From Owenia fusiformis (taxonomy: Eukaryota > Annelida > Polychaeta > Sabellida > Oweniidae), in assembly GCA_903813345.2 (NCBI GenBank), contig CAIIXF020000010.1, forward strand, positions 19,975,181 through 20,039,180: a stretch of DNA of 64,000 nt, given 5' to 3'. Below the pieces are notes generated by a model, which saw only the letters and a program-made list of their open reading frames with translations, was not told the origin of the DNA and ran no database searches. Positions within the stretch are counted from its first letter, which is position 1. Each line of letters begins with the position of its first letter. Shown in pieces: positions 23,848-34,840 of this stretch. Position numbers and translations under genes: made by a program.

Positions 23848-26800
23848 ATATGTACGTAACGTAACATATAACTTAAAAAAATATGTAATCTGTATAAACA
23901 AAATAACTAACCATCTGCAAACCAATCAGCTTACGGATATTTATTGCTCATGTAGCTCTAAATATATTTTATTGTTGTTATCGAAAACCTATAAACGACA
24001 TTGGTATTTGGCAAAATGTTTCGATTGGAGTTGTTTTCAGTTAGTAGTAGTTTTCTTGTTGCGTGTAAAACACAATTGTTAAGCTCGTGTAAATTTGCGT
24101 GATTCACAAAGTAATGTTATTTTTATTACATATTTCAAACACATGATTGTAGTTTGCGTAGTATATGCTTTACCTCAGTTAAGATTTTTTAAACCTTTCA
24201 AGTTAAAAAAAACTTTTTATTAAATTGATAACAAGTAGATAACATGTCATGATATTTTGGCTAGACTATAATTGTGACCACACAGAAGGCTGTTCATAGA
24301 TAATTGTTATCAAATACTTTATCATTAGAATATTTGATTAAAAAAGTGTTGTTGATAAAAGAGAAAACCTTGATACAAAAAGCGCCTCATTCTCAGAGCG
24401 TATTACTGTAGATTAAAATCATACTATTGAAGTAGGGTGCCTGGCATCTAGTCAAGCTCAAGTCATTGTGCCCCCCCCCCTCCTCCAATATACCCTCCCA
24501 CCACGAGGTGTGAAAATAGATCAGGGGGGTCCAGAGCTTGAATTATGACTAGGAGGCTACATATATGTAGATGAAACCCTCTTTTAAAAACAAAGTCAGA
24601 CTATTAGGCAGAGTGCTTAGAACTACTAGGTGAACACAATGGTTAGAATTACACAGCAGGTTTAATTGCCTCATTAGAAGCATTTTGACAAACATTCAGG
24701 CAAGTTGAGCGCTCAACTTATTGTACATGTTTGTGGTTCATGGAAATAACCTCAGCATTGTATACTTCCGATAGAAGACTCTCTGGTGTTGATTTGGCTG
24801 CAGGGGCTCATAACATGTTGGGAATATGAGTGTTACATCAGGCCATCAATTTCAGCATTCCTGCATCTTGCAGAGCCTGCAGGCTTCTGAATCTTCCCTT
24901 GCTGGCTATCTGTTATAATTCATGAGATTTTTACCCTAAACCATCAGCTCACCAACATCCTCCAGAAGTTGACTCTCCTTGATTTCCAAGATTTGGAGTT
25001 TTCATATTGAAAGTCATTTAGTAATCAACTACATAGACCTCTGCATTTCATAAAACAAGGGCAGTGGTTTCTTATTCTGGTTGTGTAACTCTAACATATT
25101 TAACATGTTTTCAAGAAATACCAAGATTAACTAAGATAAAATAAAACAGTCATTCCCCAGGGGGTTTTATATTCACTTTTGTAATTCTGATTATTGGTGT
25201 ATTAGCATATGAATTTGTGATTAATGATCTGATAGTGCTAATGATTTTCCAAGATATATAACCAGTATAACGCTGGAAAGCAGCATATAATAATTAGATC
25301 CAGGCTGGGTAATAATTGATATAATTTGCCATATTTAACTTGCCAGTATCTCGAATTGAACTTTATCGCTTGAAACTTGATAACAATAAACTGATAATTA
25401 ACTTACATTGAGTAATAGCAACTGAAGCGTAATCAAAAGTATCGCTTGAGTAATTAATCTCTTTGTCTTGGATGAAATAATAATTTCTTTTAGATCTTGA
25501 TGGGTTAGTATGAGCTGGGTGTCTCAATCAATAAACAAGCGAAGGGAGAATGTGATGTAAATAAATAGTTTCCCATAGATCTGTATTACGTATTTATAGC
25601 ATTTTCATATTCGATATGCTCCAGGAATAATTGGATATACCACTAATGTTCAGTTCAGTCTGCTCAGACCATCTAATTTTTTACAGAGAGTTAAATTATA
25701 GGCAAATGTGAAATCAACCATCCCATTTAATTGTTCTCTTTCTTCTAGTTTTTTGATCCAATTTCTGCCTACTTTTATTGTCACCTAGAGGCGTAATTCA
25801 AAAAACAATGTATTTATTTTGTTGGGCTAAATGGAAATGTGTTTTTAGAAGACAATGCTTGGTTCTACATTAATAATTCATAATGACTCGTATATCAATG
25901 ATTCTTTGAGAGTTGCTTCCGCACGACTTATTTCGCATATTGAACTAAATTAGCTTTATAGGCACAACTTCCTAGCAAAACCTGATACAAAGGACTAGAG
26001 TTGCGACCAAACATTCATTATTGGCTTGTACCCTTACCTTGTGTGGTTTGTTATAAGAAAGTTTGTATTGTATTCATTGCAATTTTTGAAAGTTATATTT
26101 GACCACGTCCTTCTTTTTATATCAATCAGACTATATTTAAACAATAAATCTCACTGTGTATACTATTTATCAAAGCTCTTTATGTCAGATAAGCGCTAAA
26201 ATCATCATGCGATCAGAATTTTATCAGTAAAACATTGAGTTGAATAATTTAGAAATCATTTAAAAATTCAGACTTGAAAGGGTTAATTAAGGCTAAAAGC
26301 TCAAGCTGTCCACAGTAAATACATGCAGCATGTCTCCCCACTTTAATACCCTCCTTCCATTCTAATGCACACTGGCTCCCCAGTCCAATCACAACCAGCC
26401 TGGCTGCCTTATAGGCAATGAAGGGTATAATGAGAATGTTTATAGAACTTGAAAGCAGATGTAGTACAGTCTTCAGGCAGAATTCAACCAAGCAACACAG
26501 AATATCAGTTTATGGACTAAAATAGCCCATAAATAGTCAAAAAACGTGGATATTGGATTTTATTGTTATTCAGTTGGATTAGGAATAGATCATTTATGAA
26601 ACTGACATTTTATAATAGCATTGGTTAGGATTTTATAGCAGTATGCGACCCAGGAAGGATTAATTTAATTCTGGAGTAATTAGTTTAATAGCAGTGTACA
26701 AAGGGGATATAGGTTTGTATACTCTTCATATTATATCTGATAAAATGGAAATAGCAGGAAATGGAGTATTCTCGGCTCATTTATTTCAGTTTTTAGGACT

Positions 26801-27054
26801 TTTTATAAAATTTATATTGAATAAATTGCACGGCTTATTTTTACAAGGGAGAGGAAAGTGATATGAGAGGGTCTATCAGAACTTTTGAAGTTTTGTTTCT
26901 AGGCATAAGTCATAATCTTTAAACAATGAATAGATACATATCTTTGTTACCATGTAGACTATTGATATGAGCAGATATTGACTGTAGAATTATAGATGTT
27001 TAGTTACTGGAATTGTATGCTCATCACATGTCTTATAATTCTGTAGTTCAACAA

Positions 27055-27121
27055 GTTAAACCCAATACCACGGCTTTCATTTATTAATCTGAATGTTCTT
27101 GTTGCCGTGATTGGGTTTAAC
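27055..27121. repeat. Inverted repeat GTTAAACCCAAT
   Basis: GTTAAACCCAAT (27055-27066) is the exact reverse complement of ATTGGGTTTAAC (27110-27121). The inner flanks (ACCACGGC and GCCGTG) extend the pairing with a small bulge. CCACGGCTTTCATTT-like sequence is also repeated just downstream. Confidence 0.7.
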
Positions 27122-27797
27122 TTCCGTGGTATGCTTTCATTTGTTGCAAATTCTCACTATCAGTTATTAATTAAACGCGCATGAAATTACTTATTAATTG
27201 ACAACAATATAAAAACACATAACATCAAGCGATTCAACACAATATTATTGTATTAAATGGTCATTTATACAAGTAAAATGAGGTTAAACTTACCAATCTC
27301 TAAAATGACATTCCGCATGTCCGTCATTGTGTCTGTTCGTCCCGGGTTAAAATTTAAACTATTGAAACGAAATTGTTGTCAAATAGATTGATAATTATCA
27401 CGCGATTACTCGGGATATAAAGATCAATTTTGAGGATAACAGGTATCTTTGATTGATTTATGTAGCGCTTGTATACACGCAAATTAGTTATTAATTGCAA
27501 ACCTACTGTTCGTGGATGCAGTGTCGCAATGACGGTCAATTCCTGAAACGATTTGCAATTTCGATGTTACCGGAACTGACCGACATTTTCGTAAAATTCC
27601 AAACCTGTCTCCAATATTTTCGTAATTATGCATCAATAGGGTCTAAGGGGGATACGGGATGGTGTGTATGTATTCATAAGGTATGTATGCATGCTTGAAT
27701 CACATTCTTTATGTAATATTACCATGTTTTCAGTGTTAATTAGTTCCGCTGGTCGAAACCTGCGGAACGCGCAACAAGGGCAAAATGATCATGGAGG

Positions 27798-27858
27798 TTA
27801 GACCTAGCCGGGGCCATAAGACATGTCAGATAAGAAACGAGGCCCAGGCTAGGTCTAA
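27798..27858. repeat. 61-bp hairpin with 18-bp arms
   Basis: TTAGACCTAGCCGGGGCC (27798-27815) and GGCCCAGGCTAGGTCTAA (27841-27858) pair at 17 of 18 positions around a 25-nt loop. The GC content is well above the surroundings. No tRNA, microRNA or other RNA family is recognised; a short foldback element is the simplest reading. Confidence 0.75.
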
Positions 27859-28500
27859 TGTTGTTGGACTAATAATTCTGTTGTGTGATTGATTGAATAC
27901 AGACTGGATAAACTCCAGAGGGACCATCTCAAAATTCATAATTGTAAAATGAAACCAACAAGCACATGGCAGATTATCAAAACTAAGGCCAGGAAAGTTT
28001 ATTTCAGTGAAAACTAAAATTCCAACTCGGGACATATGTTTGAAATAGTACGATCAAGCTGTGGTAAAATTTCAGAAGAGTTGAATATTGGATTGAATAA
28101 AAGCATGTGTTTGGTAAGTTTAGTATGTAAAGCTACACCAGTCTAGGCTGATCAATACTTCACAGACCTCTTCAGGCTTTTCTCAATTATTTAACCAGAT
28201 TGCAAGGTGCCAGAACTTAGCTAATCTAGCACTGTTCTAACAGCTAGTAACCATTCTTACAAACCCTCCTGAAGGTTAGATTATATTAGGTTTAGATATT
28301 TCATCGATTTCTGTGTAAGGGAATAACTATTAATTGAATAAAAAAACTAACAGTTTTCAATTATTAATAAATTTTATTAAGAAGGCAGATCTGTATCATG
28401 GTTTAATAAGGTTTTTATTATAGTACTATTTATGAGCGCCAAGTGTAAATAACTTGAAGGGTTGGATTTGTATTCAGTTCCCAACTAGCCATGTTCAGGC

Positions 28501-28571
28501 CAATTCTACCTCACTGTATTACGTAACAAAGAGACTATATGAGAGAGCGGTCAGCTGCTGGTTAATCACTT
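28501..28571 (-). repeat. Copy of the 32.5-kb foldback family
   Basis: Positions 28501-28544 are the exact reverse complement of 32453-32496 (44 bp, no mismatch). Positions 28545 to about 28569 are the reverse complement of the segment ending near 32670. Here the two parts are contiguous, while at 32.5 kb they are separated by the inverted arm. Confidence 0.9.
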
Positions 28572-29070
28572 GTGGTTCAGCTTGCTTAACACTAAGAGCT
28601 CATGCAGCATGGCTGCTATTTACCCTTTGTTTTCCTTTGAGGATTAAATGTTAAATTCAGATACCAAAGAAAGTGAACTGTTACTTAAAGTAGATATGTT
28701 AATTCGTAATAATTTCAATTTTTTAAAGTGCCATGAATGGCCTAAATTAAATGTTAGTTTTTTAAAAAGAAAAAGGATATATCACTTGTTCCGGAGGAAT
28801 CTATTTATTAAAAAGAAATTGCGGACTGTGGCAAGATAAATTATAGGATGATTGTCCGAGGAGAGGATGTTACCAGAAAATAAATCGGTTTGATGTCTTA
28901 AAAGACTAGGCTACCGGTTCTAGAGCCCGTTCTAGAGTTATGTTCCAGTTGCAGATGCACGTACAGTCTCTCCAAACTTCTATTACACGAAGTAATGAAT
29001 CCAACACTGCAAGATTGGTAATATAATAATTTTTTTTTTTATATGTAACCGTTAAAGGTTTGTTTTTTAA

Positions 29071-29365
29071 GTGAAATGAAACCTCAAATGTGAGGATGTC
29101 AAATGGCCAGCATGTGAATGTTGGCAAAGTTGGAATCATCCAACTGTTGACTAAAAAGGGAGTTCCTCCCAAAAATGAAACCTCAAAGGCAAGGATGTCA
29201 AATGGCTGGCATGCGAAAAATTTGAGCCACCCAATAGTTGACTATAAAGGGAGTTCCTCTTAAAAATAGGATGCATGTAGATTAAAACTATGTAGATTAA
29301 ACTTAGTCCCTTGCTAGGAATCATTTAATTGTTGGTAATGGGAGTTCCTCCCAAATAGAACACAG
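29071..29365 (+). repeat. Decayed tandem repeat, about 100-bp unit
   Basis: ATGAAACCTCAAA occurs at about 29075 and 29175, each followed by GGATGTCAAATGGC, a cat-like CCAACTGTTGACTA/CCAATAGTTGACTA segment and GGGAGTTCCTC. A third, poorer copy ends in GGGAGTTCCTCCCAAAT near 29340-29356. The two good copies are roughly 80% alike by eye. Confidence 0.75.
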
Positions 29366-32300
29366 GTATATTCCAGCCTTACACTGCTTGGAATATCTGT
29401 AATTACTGAAGAATGGAAGTTCCTTCCGAAACTGTTTAAGTATGTTACCTTGATGGAACTTTTTTCCCATTTCATCTTCTTTAAGAAGTATGAAAAAATT
29501 AAAGAAGCTTGTTTGAAGCCATGCATGGCACAAATGTAGAAACCCATTATGTTCAGTAACTAATCCTGTTTTGAGGAAGTTGCTAGCTAGAGCTGCCCCA
29601 GCTCGGATCAAATTGTAGCAATAGATTCGCAAAAACGTGTTTTTCCAACTAAATTTCAGAGATATAAGGGACATGTGCACCCTTTTGAAGGCATTGCTAC
29701 TAAGAAACATTACAATTGGGCAAAATAAGCCACAATTTTCAGACTGTTTCAGACTGATAATCAAGTCTTTTTGCATCATGGCAATCGCATCTGTCCCAGA
29801 TCAAGTGCTATCATGGTAATAGAGCTAAGGTAGTTTGAAATGTATTTTTAACAGGAATCATAATATTCTTATATATCTTTTAAAACTAGATTAAAATGGA
29901 GAAATTAGCACAGTGAGTGCAGGGAAATGATAACTTTTCATTAAAACTTGACTTTTATCCAACTCTATCCTTGAGGATAGAGGTCCATGCCTCAAACAAA
30001 CTTGACTAAGACTTTATCTTCATTCGAAAAGTTAAACAATCTTAAGTGTGGATGATCCAAAATTGAAACTTTCTAAACAGACATTTGGCCTTATACAGAA
30101 AGAATACTAGATATAGCATCATAAGGCATCATAAAATCACACACTTTGATGAGAATGTTTAAGATTAAAATTACTTGAAAGTATCAGCTTTTTTAGCTAG
30201 GTCACTAATTTTTTAGAAAATGCATAAACTGTGAAGTCAGTGTTATCACTTTTCATCTTTATTCATACAGTATGTATTACATTAATGTCAGTACCTTGAC
30301 AGATATTAGTCATATAAAAATGCATGCACACAAAACATTGTGCCTACTTGGGAAGGACACATGAGAAACAGTTCGAAGGATAGCATAGAATCAATGTGAA
30401 ATCACAGCTTTGCTAAACTTATTACATGAGCATGAGCATCTTTTTCAAAGGTCATTGGGTTTGTGTCTTTATTGTTGCAACTTATGATAATCTCCTACTT
30501 TTTCAATACATGAATCTTGAATAAGATGAAAGTAAGGCATGAAACATCAGAGGCAATTATGAAGCAATTATATCATTATCAAATGATTCTAATGTAGCTG
30601 GCAGACTGGGGAACAATGAAATCCAGTGACTCAATCAGTCATGGTGTCCAAGACATGACCCTCTTCACTGATGCATCAGGGAGTGGTTGATGCTGTATAT
30701 GAAATGGCATATTTGAAGGCAACCCTTGCTCTTCTAAAAAAGATAATAGTATGACTTTAATTACTTAGAAAGAATCTACATCAAAAGTTGGCCTAATAAT
30801 GTGTGACTGTATGACTCTCATAGTTCAAACTTTATAAATGGGACGAAATCTTTGCTTGCACACTTAAAATGATTGTAAAGGTATTCAATGCTCATCCATG
30901 GTATAGTCTAGTGTGAGTACATTTACTTTGGAAGTAGATGCAGAATCCAAATATGAAAACATTTGTGCTTATGAAAATGTAATTACTTGAGTTGCAAACC
31001 CTTTTAAATGTTCCCTAATATAAGTTTTATTGCTTTAGAGTACTAATTGAGACTCATTTTGTGATCTTAAATCTAAGATGAAGATAATCATATCATAATG
31101 ATATAGGGTTGTCTATGTATTTTGATAAAATCTTTCAAAAGAAAGAAATGCACAAAGGGCACAACATTCCTTTGTTTGTGTCTAAAAACCAGAACCTGGT
31201 GAACATGCAAAGTTGCATCTTTGGGCTTGCCCTCTCACCTTCCAAAGAGGAGGGGGTGGGGGGGGGGGGGTGGTGAAATACATGTACTCATTACAGTATA
31301 CCCAGATTTGCCAACAAGCAAAGTTCTAAATATTTTTTCAATTATACAAGTTATTGTTAGCTGCCCCAGCTATCCAAGTGTTGAATATTGAAGTTTTCTA
31401 TAAAGCAAACACTTTTGATAACACTTTCTAAAGATACCCAATCTTTACTTGAAATATCCATGTAAGCTATAAGTTATAATTATATTTAACAAGATTAGGC
31501 CTGACAGAGGCTTTTTTGGACATCTACATATTTAATGTAATTAGATATGCTCATTCCTGTAGCACTGTATACTTTACATCACCTCAGATAAATAAGTATT
31601 TCACTAAAAATGAAAGTATTTCATTGTTTGTCAATGTGCGTGGCTTAGCGCTAACTACATGCAAATCGTCATAAAACATGACACCTCATTTCATATGAGA
31701 TGTTTTAAGTAAAACAGAAGATGCTATGAGTAGCAGAATGGATGCAGATAAGCATTGCATTTTTCACATCTAGAGATATATAAACAAGTTGCTCAATCAT
31801 AGAATAAACAACTTTAAGAAATAAAAAAAATAAAAATAAAAAGTAAATAACCTTTTTACTGCAACTTTGAATGGATGTTGATTTTTAAAAATATTTTACT
31901 ACAAATGAGATGTTACACTTTAGACCATTCACCATGCTAATGGTTAAATCTCATAAAACTGGTCATCAAATATGAATTCATGTGATTATTTGATAATGTT
32001 TTGACATTATGTAGATACATTCAGTTAAAAATGAGAACTTATAACTGGGTTTCTTCAGAAACCTTAAACATTAATTGATGTAATAATTTACAGCAGCAAT
32101 TAACAACTCATGCCAAATCCATATAAGTATCTGGATAAGACTACAGGAATGCATGTGATGCTTTATTTTATTTTTTGAAATGTCAAAAACTTTATTCCAA
32201 ATGAGTTAGATAGTAGTGTATCAATAAACCTAAAGGGAAGGATATGTTTTTACACAGCTGTGGGCATTGTGCCTTTGTGAGCTCTGAGTAACTTGACACA

Positions 32301-32452
32301 AGATTGTCTGAGTACAGCTTTAACAATTTCATTGTTTTGTTTCTATAATTGATGTTTCTTGAAGATAATCTTCATTACAAAAGTTATACTTTTGTTGTTT
32401 CAAAATTTTATTTTGATATTCATTAATTATTGAGTGATCCCATGCTTTAAAA

Positions 32453-32758
32453 TCTCATATAGTCTCTTTGTTACGTAATACAGTGAGGTAGAATTGATAG
32501 TTAAACGAGACTTACCTTGGTAAGTTGAAGTTTGACTGTAGTTCTACCGAACTGTATGCAGGAACAAAGAGATTATATCCCACCCTATCCCTCCCAAATT
32601 GTTCCTGCATCATGACAATGTGATCACTCAATGCTCTCAATAGTGATTAACCAGCAGCTGACCGCTCTCTCATATAATCTCTTTGTTCCTGCATACAGTT
32701 CGGTAGAACTACAGTCAAACTTCAACTTACCAAGGTAAGTCTCGTTTAACTATCAATT
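32453..32758. repeat. Perfect 87-bp inverted repeat within a nested foldback
   Basis: The arm at 32492-32578 and the arm at 32672-32758 are exact reverse complements over all 87 bases, with a 93-nt loop. Just outside the left arm, 32453-32496 is the reverse complement of 28501-28544, and the right part of the loop (about 32643-32671) continues that same family. Two subtypes are therefore interleaved: one ending in a GAGGTAGAATTG-type sequence, and the one that forms the arms (GTTCGGTAGAACT). An inverted repeat this long without a mismatch must be young or maintained by gene conversion. If transcribed it would form a long double-stranded RNA hairpin. Confidence 0.95.
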
Positions 32759-34090
32759 TTGTATAAATTACAATAACCTACAATATGGAGCCGTATTAGA
32801 TGAGCAATCGCCAAATCGAAATGAGGTGAAAACTCGAGAGTTATTTTATTGAGTTGTAGGAATTGATGTGTGGGAAAAAGACATGAAAGCTAAAATAATT
32901 TATTTTATTTATTCAGTGTTTTTTTATGTTGAGCTGTGTTTATCATTTAGGCTAGACAGGTCAAAATAGACCGTTTCTCAGGGTATTTTAGTCGAGTGTT
33001 TAGATCAACACAGATATGTAAAACTAATGGTTTGCAGAACAATAGGAATGTGCTTGAAGGCTGAATGCAAAGGTCAAAGTTCACATGCAATGTTGTATTG
33101 TACACAATAATGGTAGTATATATGAATATATTGTCTCCGCACAACATGACTAACTTTTATTTTTTCATTTTTAATTGAGAGCGATCTTATGAGAAAATTA
33201 TAAAAAAGTTATCAGCATTTAGAAGAAAAGTGTTTTATTAGGTTTGAAGTTCAAACCCGCAACCATACTGAATTACCAGGTATTGCGACGCCCTAATTTT
33301 ATCTTTTGTTTGCTGATGGGGACTTTGTACGAGACCCCTCTGATTGGTGTATTTGACTCTAAGCTGCAATCGATGATAAAATATTACTGGAGCTGTCAAA
33401 GAAAACTTGATTGATATTCTGAAGTTTCAAACAGAAATTATTACTTCTTATACTTGGGTCACAAGTGTCAATTCGATATTGCTCGGCAAAGTGGCCTGTA
33501 AAATATACTTGAATACTTAATTGTGACACTTGCTGTCAAAAACTGATAAAAAATAACAAGTTGTGTTCATATAGGATTGGTAAACACACCCTCTGTTAGG
33601 CAACATAAGAAGAGTCAGTTTACATTGTGCAAATAGTCAGGAATTTATTTGCTTTCATCCTTTGTATTAAATATATGTATATAGGCCTACAATGTTAATC
33701 TTAAATTCATTTCAAGAACACTTCCACATTTTAGCACTGAGTTTAGAATGAAACAATAAAACTTGTGATTTTAAAGTATTAACTGTGTTGTTATGTTATT
33801 GGATTACTTGCCAGCGCCGAGCTTAGTTGGATTTAGCAATTTATCAAAACATCTGTAGCATATTGACTTTAACAGCTAGGATAACATGTTGTTTTTTATC
33901 AAAGAGGAAACAACTCTGCTTGAGTAATGTTGATATAATTAGCATAGTTTTGTTTATGCTTACAGGTAAAGAAATAATAGATGAGTTTAATAGGCACTTT
34001 TGTAATTTTATGCCCATTATGAGTCGAGTGTTTGCCGTTGGCTATCTGGTGAACATAATAATAAAATGTTGTTTTGTTTTGTGCTTGTAG
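32759..34090. other. Non-coding stretch upstream of the first coding exon
   Basis: No gene is seen. A GCAACC-flanked TTCAAACCCGC at about 33248-33264 recalls a tRNA-derived B box on the minus strand, but no matching A box or fold could be built. The stretch ends in the pyrimidine-rich acceptor before 34091. Confidence 0.5.
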
Positions 34091-34095
34091 GTTAG

Positions 34096-34136
34096 ATGTG
34101 CGTATATCAGCTCAGATGGGTAAAAACGGCAAATGA
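34096..34136 (+). promoter_or_regulatory. Upstream open frames touching the ZNF609 start codon
   Basis: A six-codon frame (34116-34136) ends in TGA at 34134-34136, overlapping the main ATG at 34133-34135 by two bases in an AATGA arrangement. A second upstream ATG at 34096 opens a frame that runs past the main start and stops about 28 codons later. Both lie between the acceptor at 34090 and the main ATG, so any transcript spliced there carries them. The main ATG has C at -3, a weak context. Translational control by reinitiation is plausible but unproven. Confidence 0.45.
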
Positions 34137-34840
34137 AAGAAAATTCACCATCAGGCCACCGTGTGGCGCCACCTGCTAACCGAGTGAACCAATCACAGCC
34201 TAGCTTCCAGGAAGACGAAACTGACTGGGACTTTGGAGTCGGCGATCTAATAATTGATCTCGATGCCGATTTAGAAAAAACGTCACCCCAAAAAACTCCT
34301 TCCCCTAAAATGAGTGGGAATAATATGGAACATCATGCAACGGTCGATGGATCTAAAGGACTCAAAATGAAAATAAAACGTAAAAATATGAATCAGAAAA
34401 CACCAGACCCAAAACATGAACTTGTGAAGCCTGAGCACAAGTTTGGATTGAGTGGGACGGAGAGTAGTAATACGATGGGAAATAGTCCCGGCAAGCATGG
34501 CCTCGGATTGTTTGGAACTACAGGTGCCAATAATATAAACTCTCCCGATAAACTCAAACATAGTCCCGTAAGTGATAAATTCAAACCTAGGGGGACATCT
34601 AACAAAAAAGACAAAAGTAAAGAGAAAAACAATGCCCATGTTTCCAATGGAAACCCATTTTTAATGCCCACTACAACATTGACAAATAGCGATGGGATTA
34701 GTGCCGGCTTAAACACAGACAGTATTTTACCCTTTGGAATTAAAAGCGGAGTAGCCAATGACCCTTATGAATTCAACGCTAAAGACGAAGATAGATCAAT
34801 GACTACATTTCCAATGAAGAACAATAGGAAATCAGAAAAG
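34133..34840 (+). CDS. ZNF609: ZNF609 coding exon 1 (residues 1-236)
   Basis: Phase-0 exon ending in AAATCAGAAAAG before GTAATT. It encodes the family's N-terminal signature, an acidic stretch [20 protein letters not shown] that corresponds to [18 protein letters not shown] in human ZNF609, then a Lys/Ser/Asn-rich low-complexity region. It corresponds to human exon 2, the exon that carries the start codon and is known to form circZNF609. Reading through the donor would add only 13 residues before a stop, so intron retention would give a truncated protein of about 249 residues. Confidence 0.93.

Larger units (their letters stand above)
22545..34090 (+). other. Putative long 5' UTR intron of the ZNF609 gene
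   Basis: No coding exon was found. The stretch holds several foldback structures (23790, 27055, 27798, 28501 and 32453-32758), a decayed tandem repeat near 29071-29365 and poly-C/poly-G runs near 24472 and 31260. The 3' boundary is a T-rich tract ending in TTGTGCTTGTAG at 34090. Intron status depends on the upstream exon being real; otherwise this is intergenic. Confidence 0.35.

Noticed and set aside
29321-29779. 152-codon minus-strand frame
   Set aside because: Overlaps other frames, has no recognisable domain and runs partly through a decayed tandem repeat; AT-rich DNA gives such frames by chance.
33240-33300. Possible tRNA-derived B box (TTCAAACCCGC, minus strand)
   Set aside because: No acceptable A box at the right distance and no cloverleaf could be drawn, so neither a tRNA nor a SINE is called.
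34283-34758. Two long minus-strand frames opposite ZNF609 exon 1
   Set aside because: Shadows of the coding exon; no independent features.
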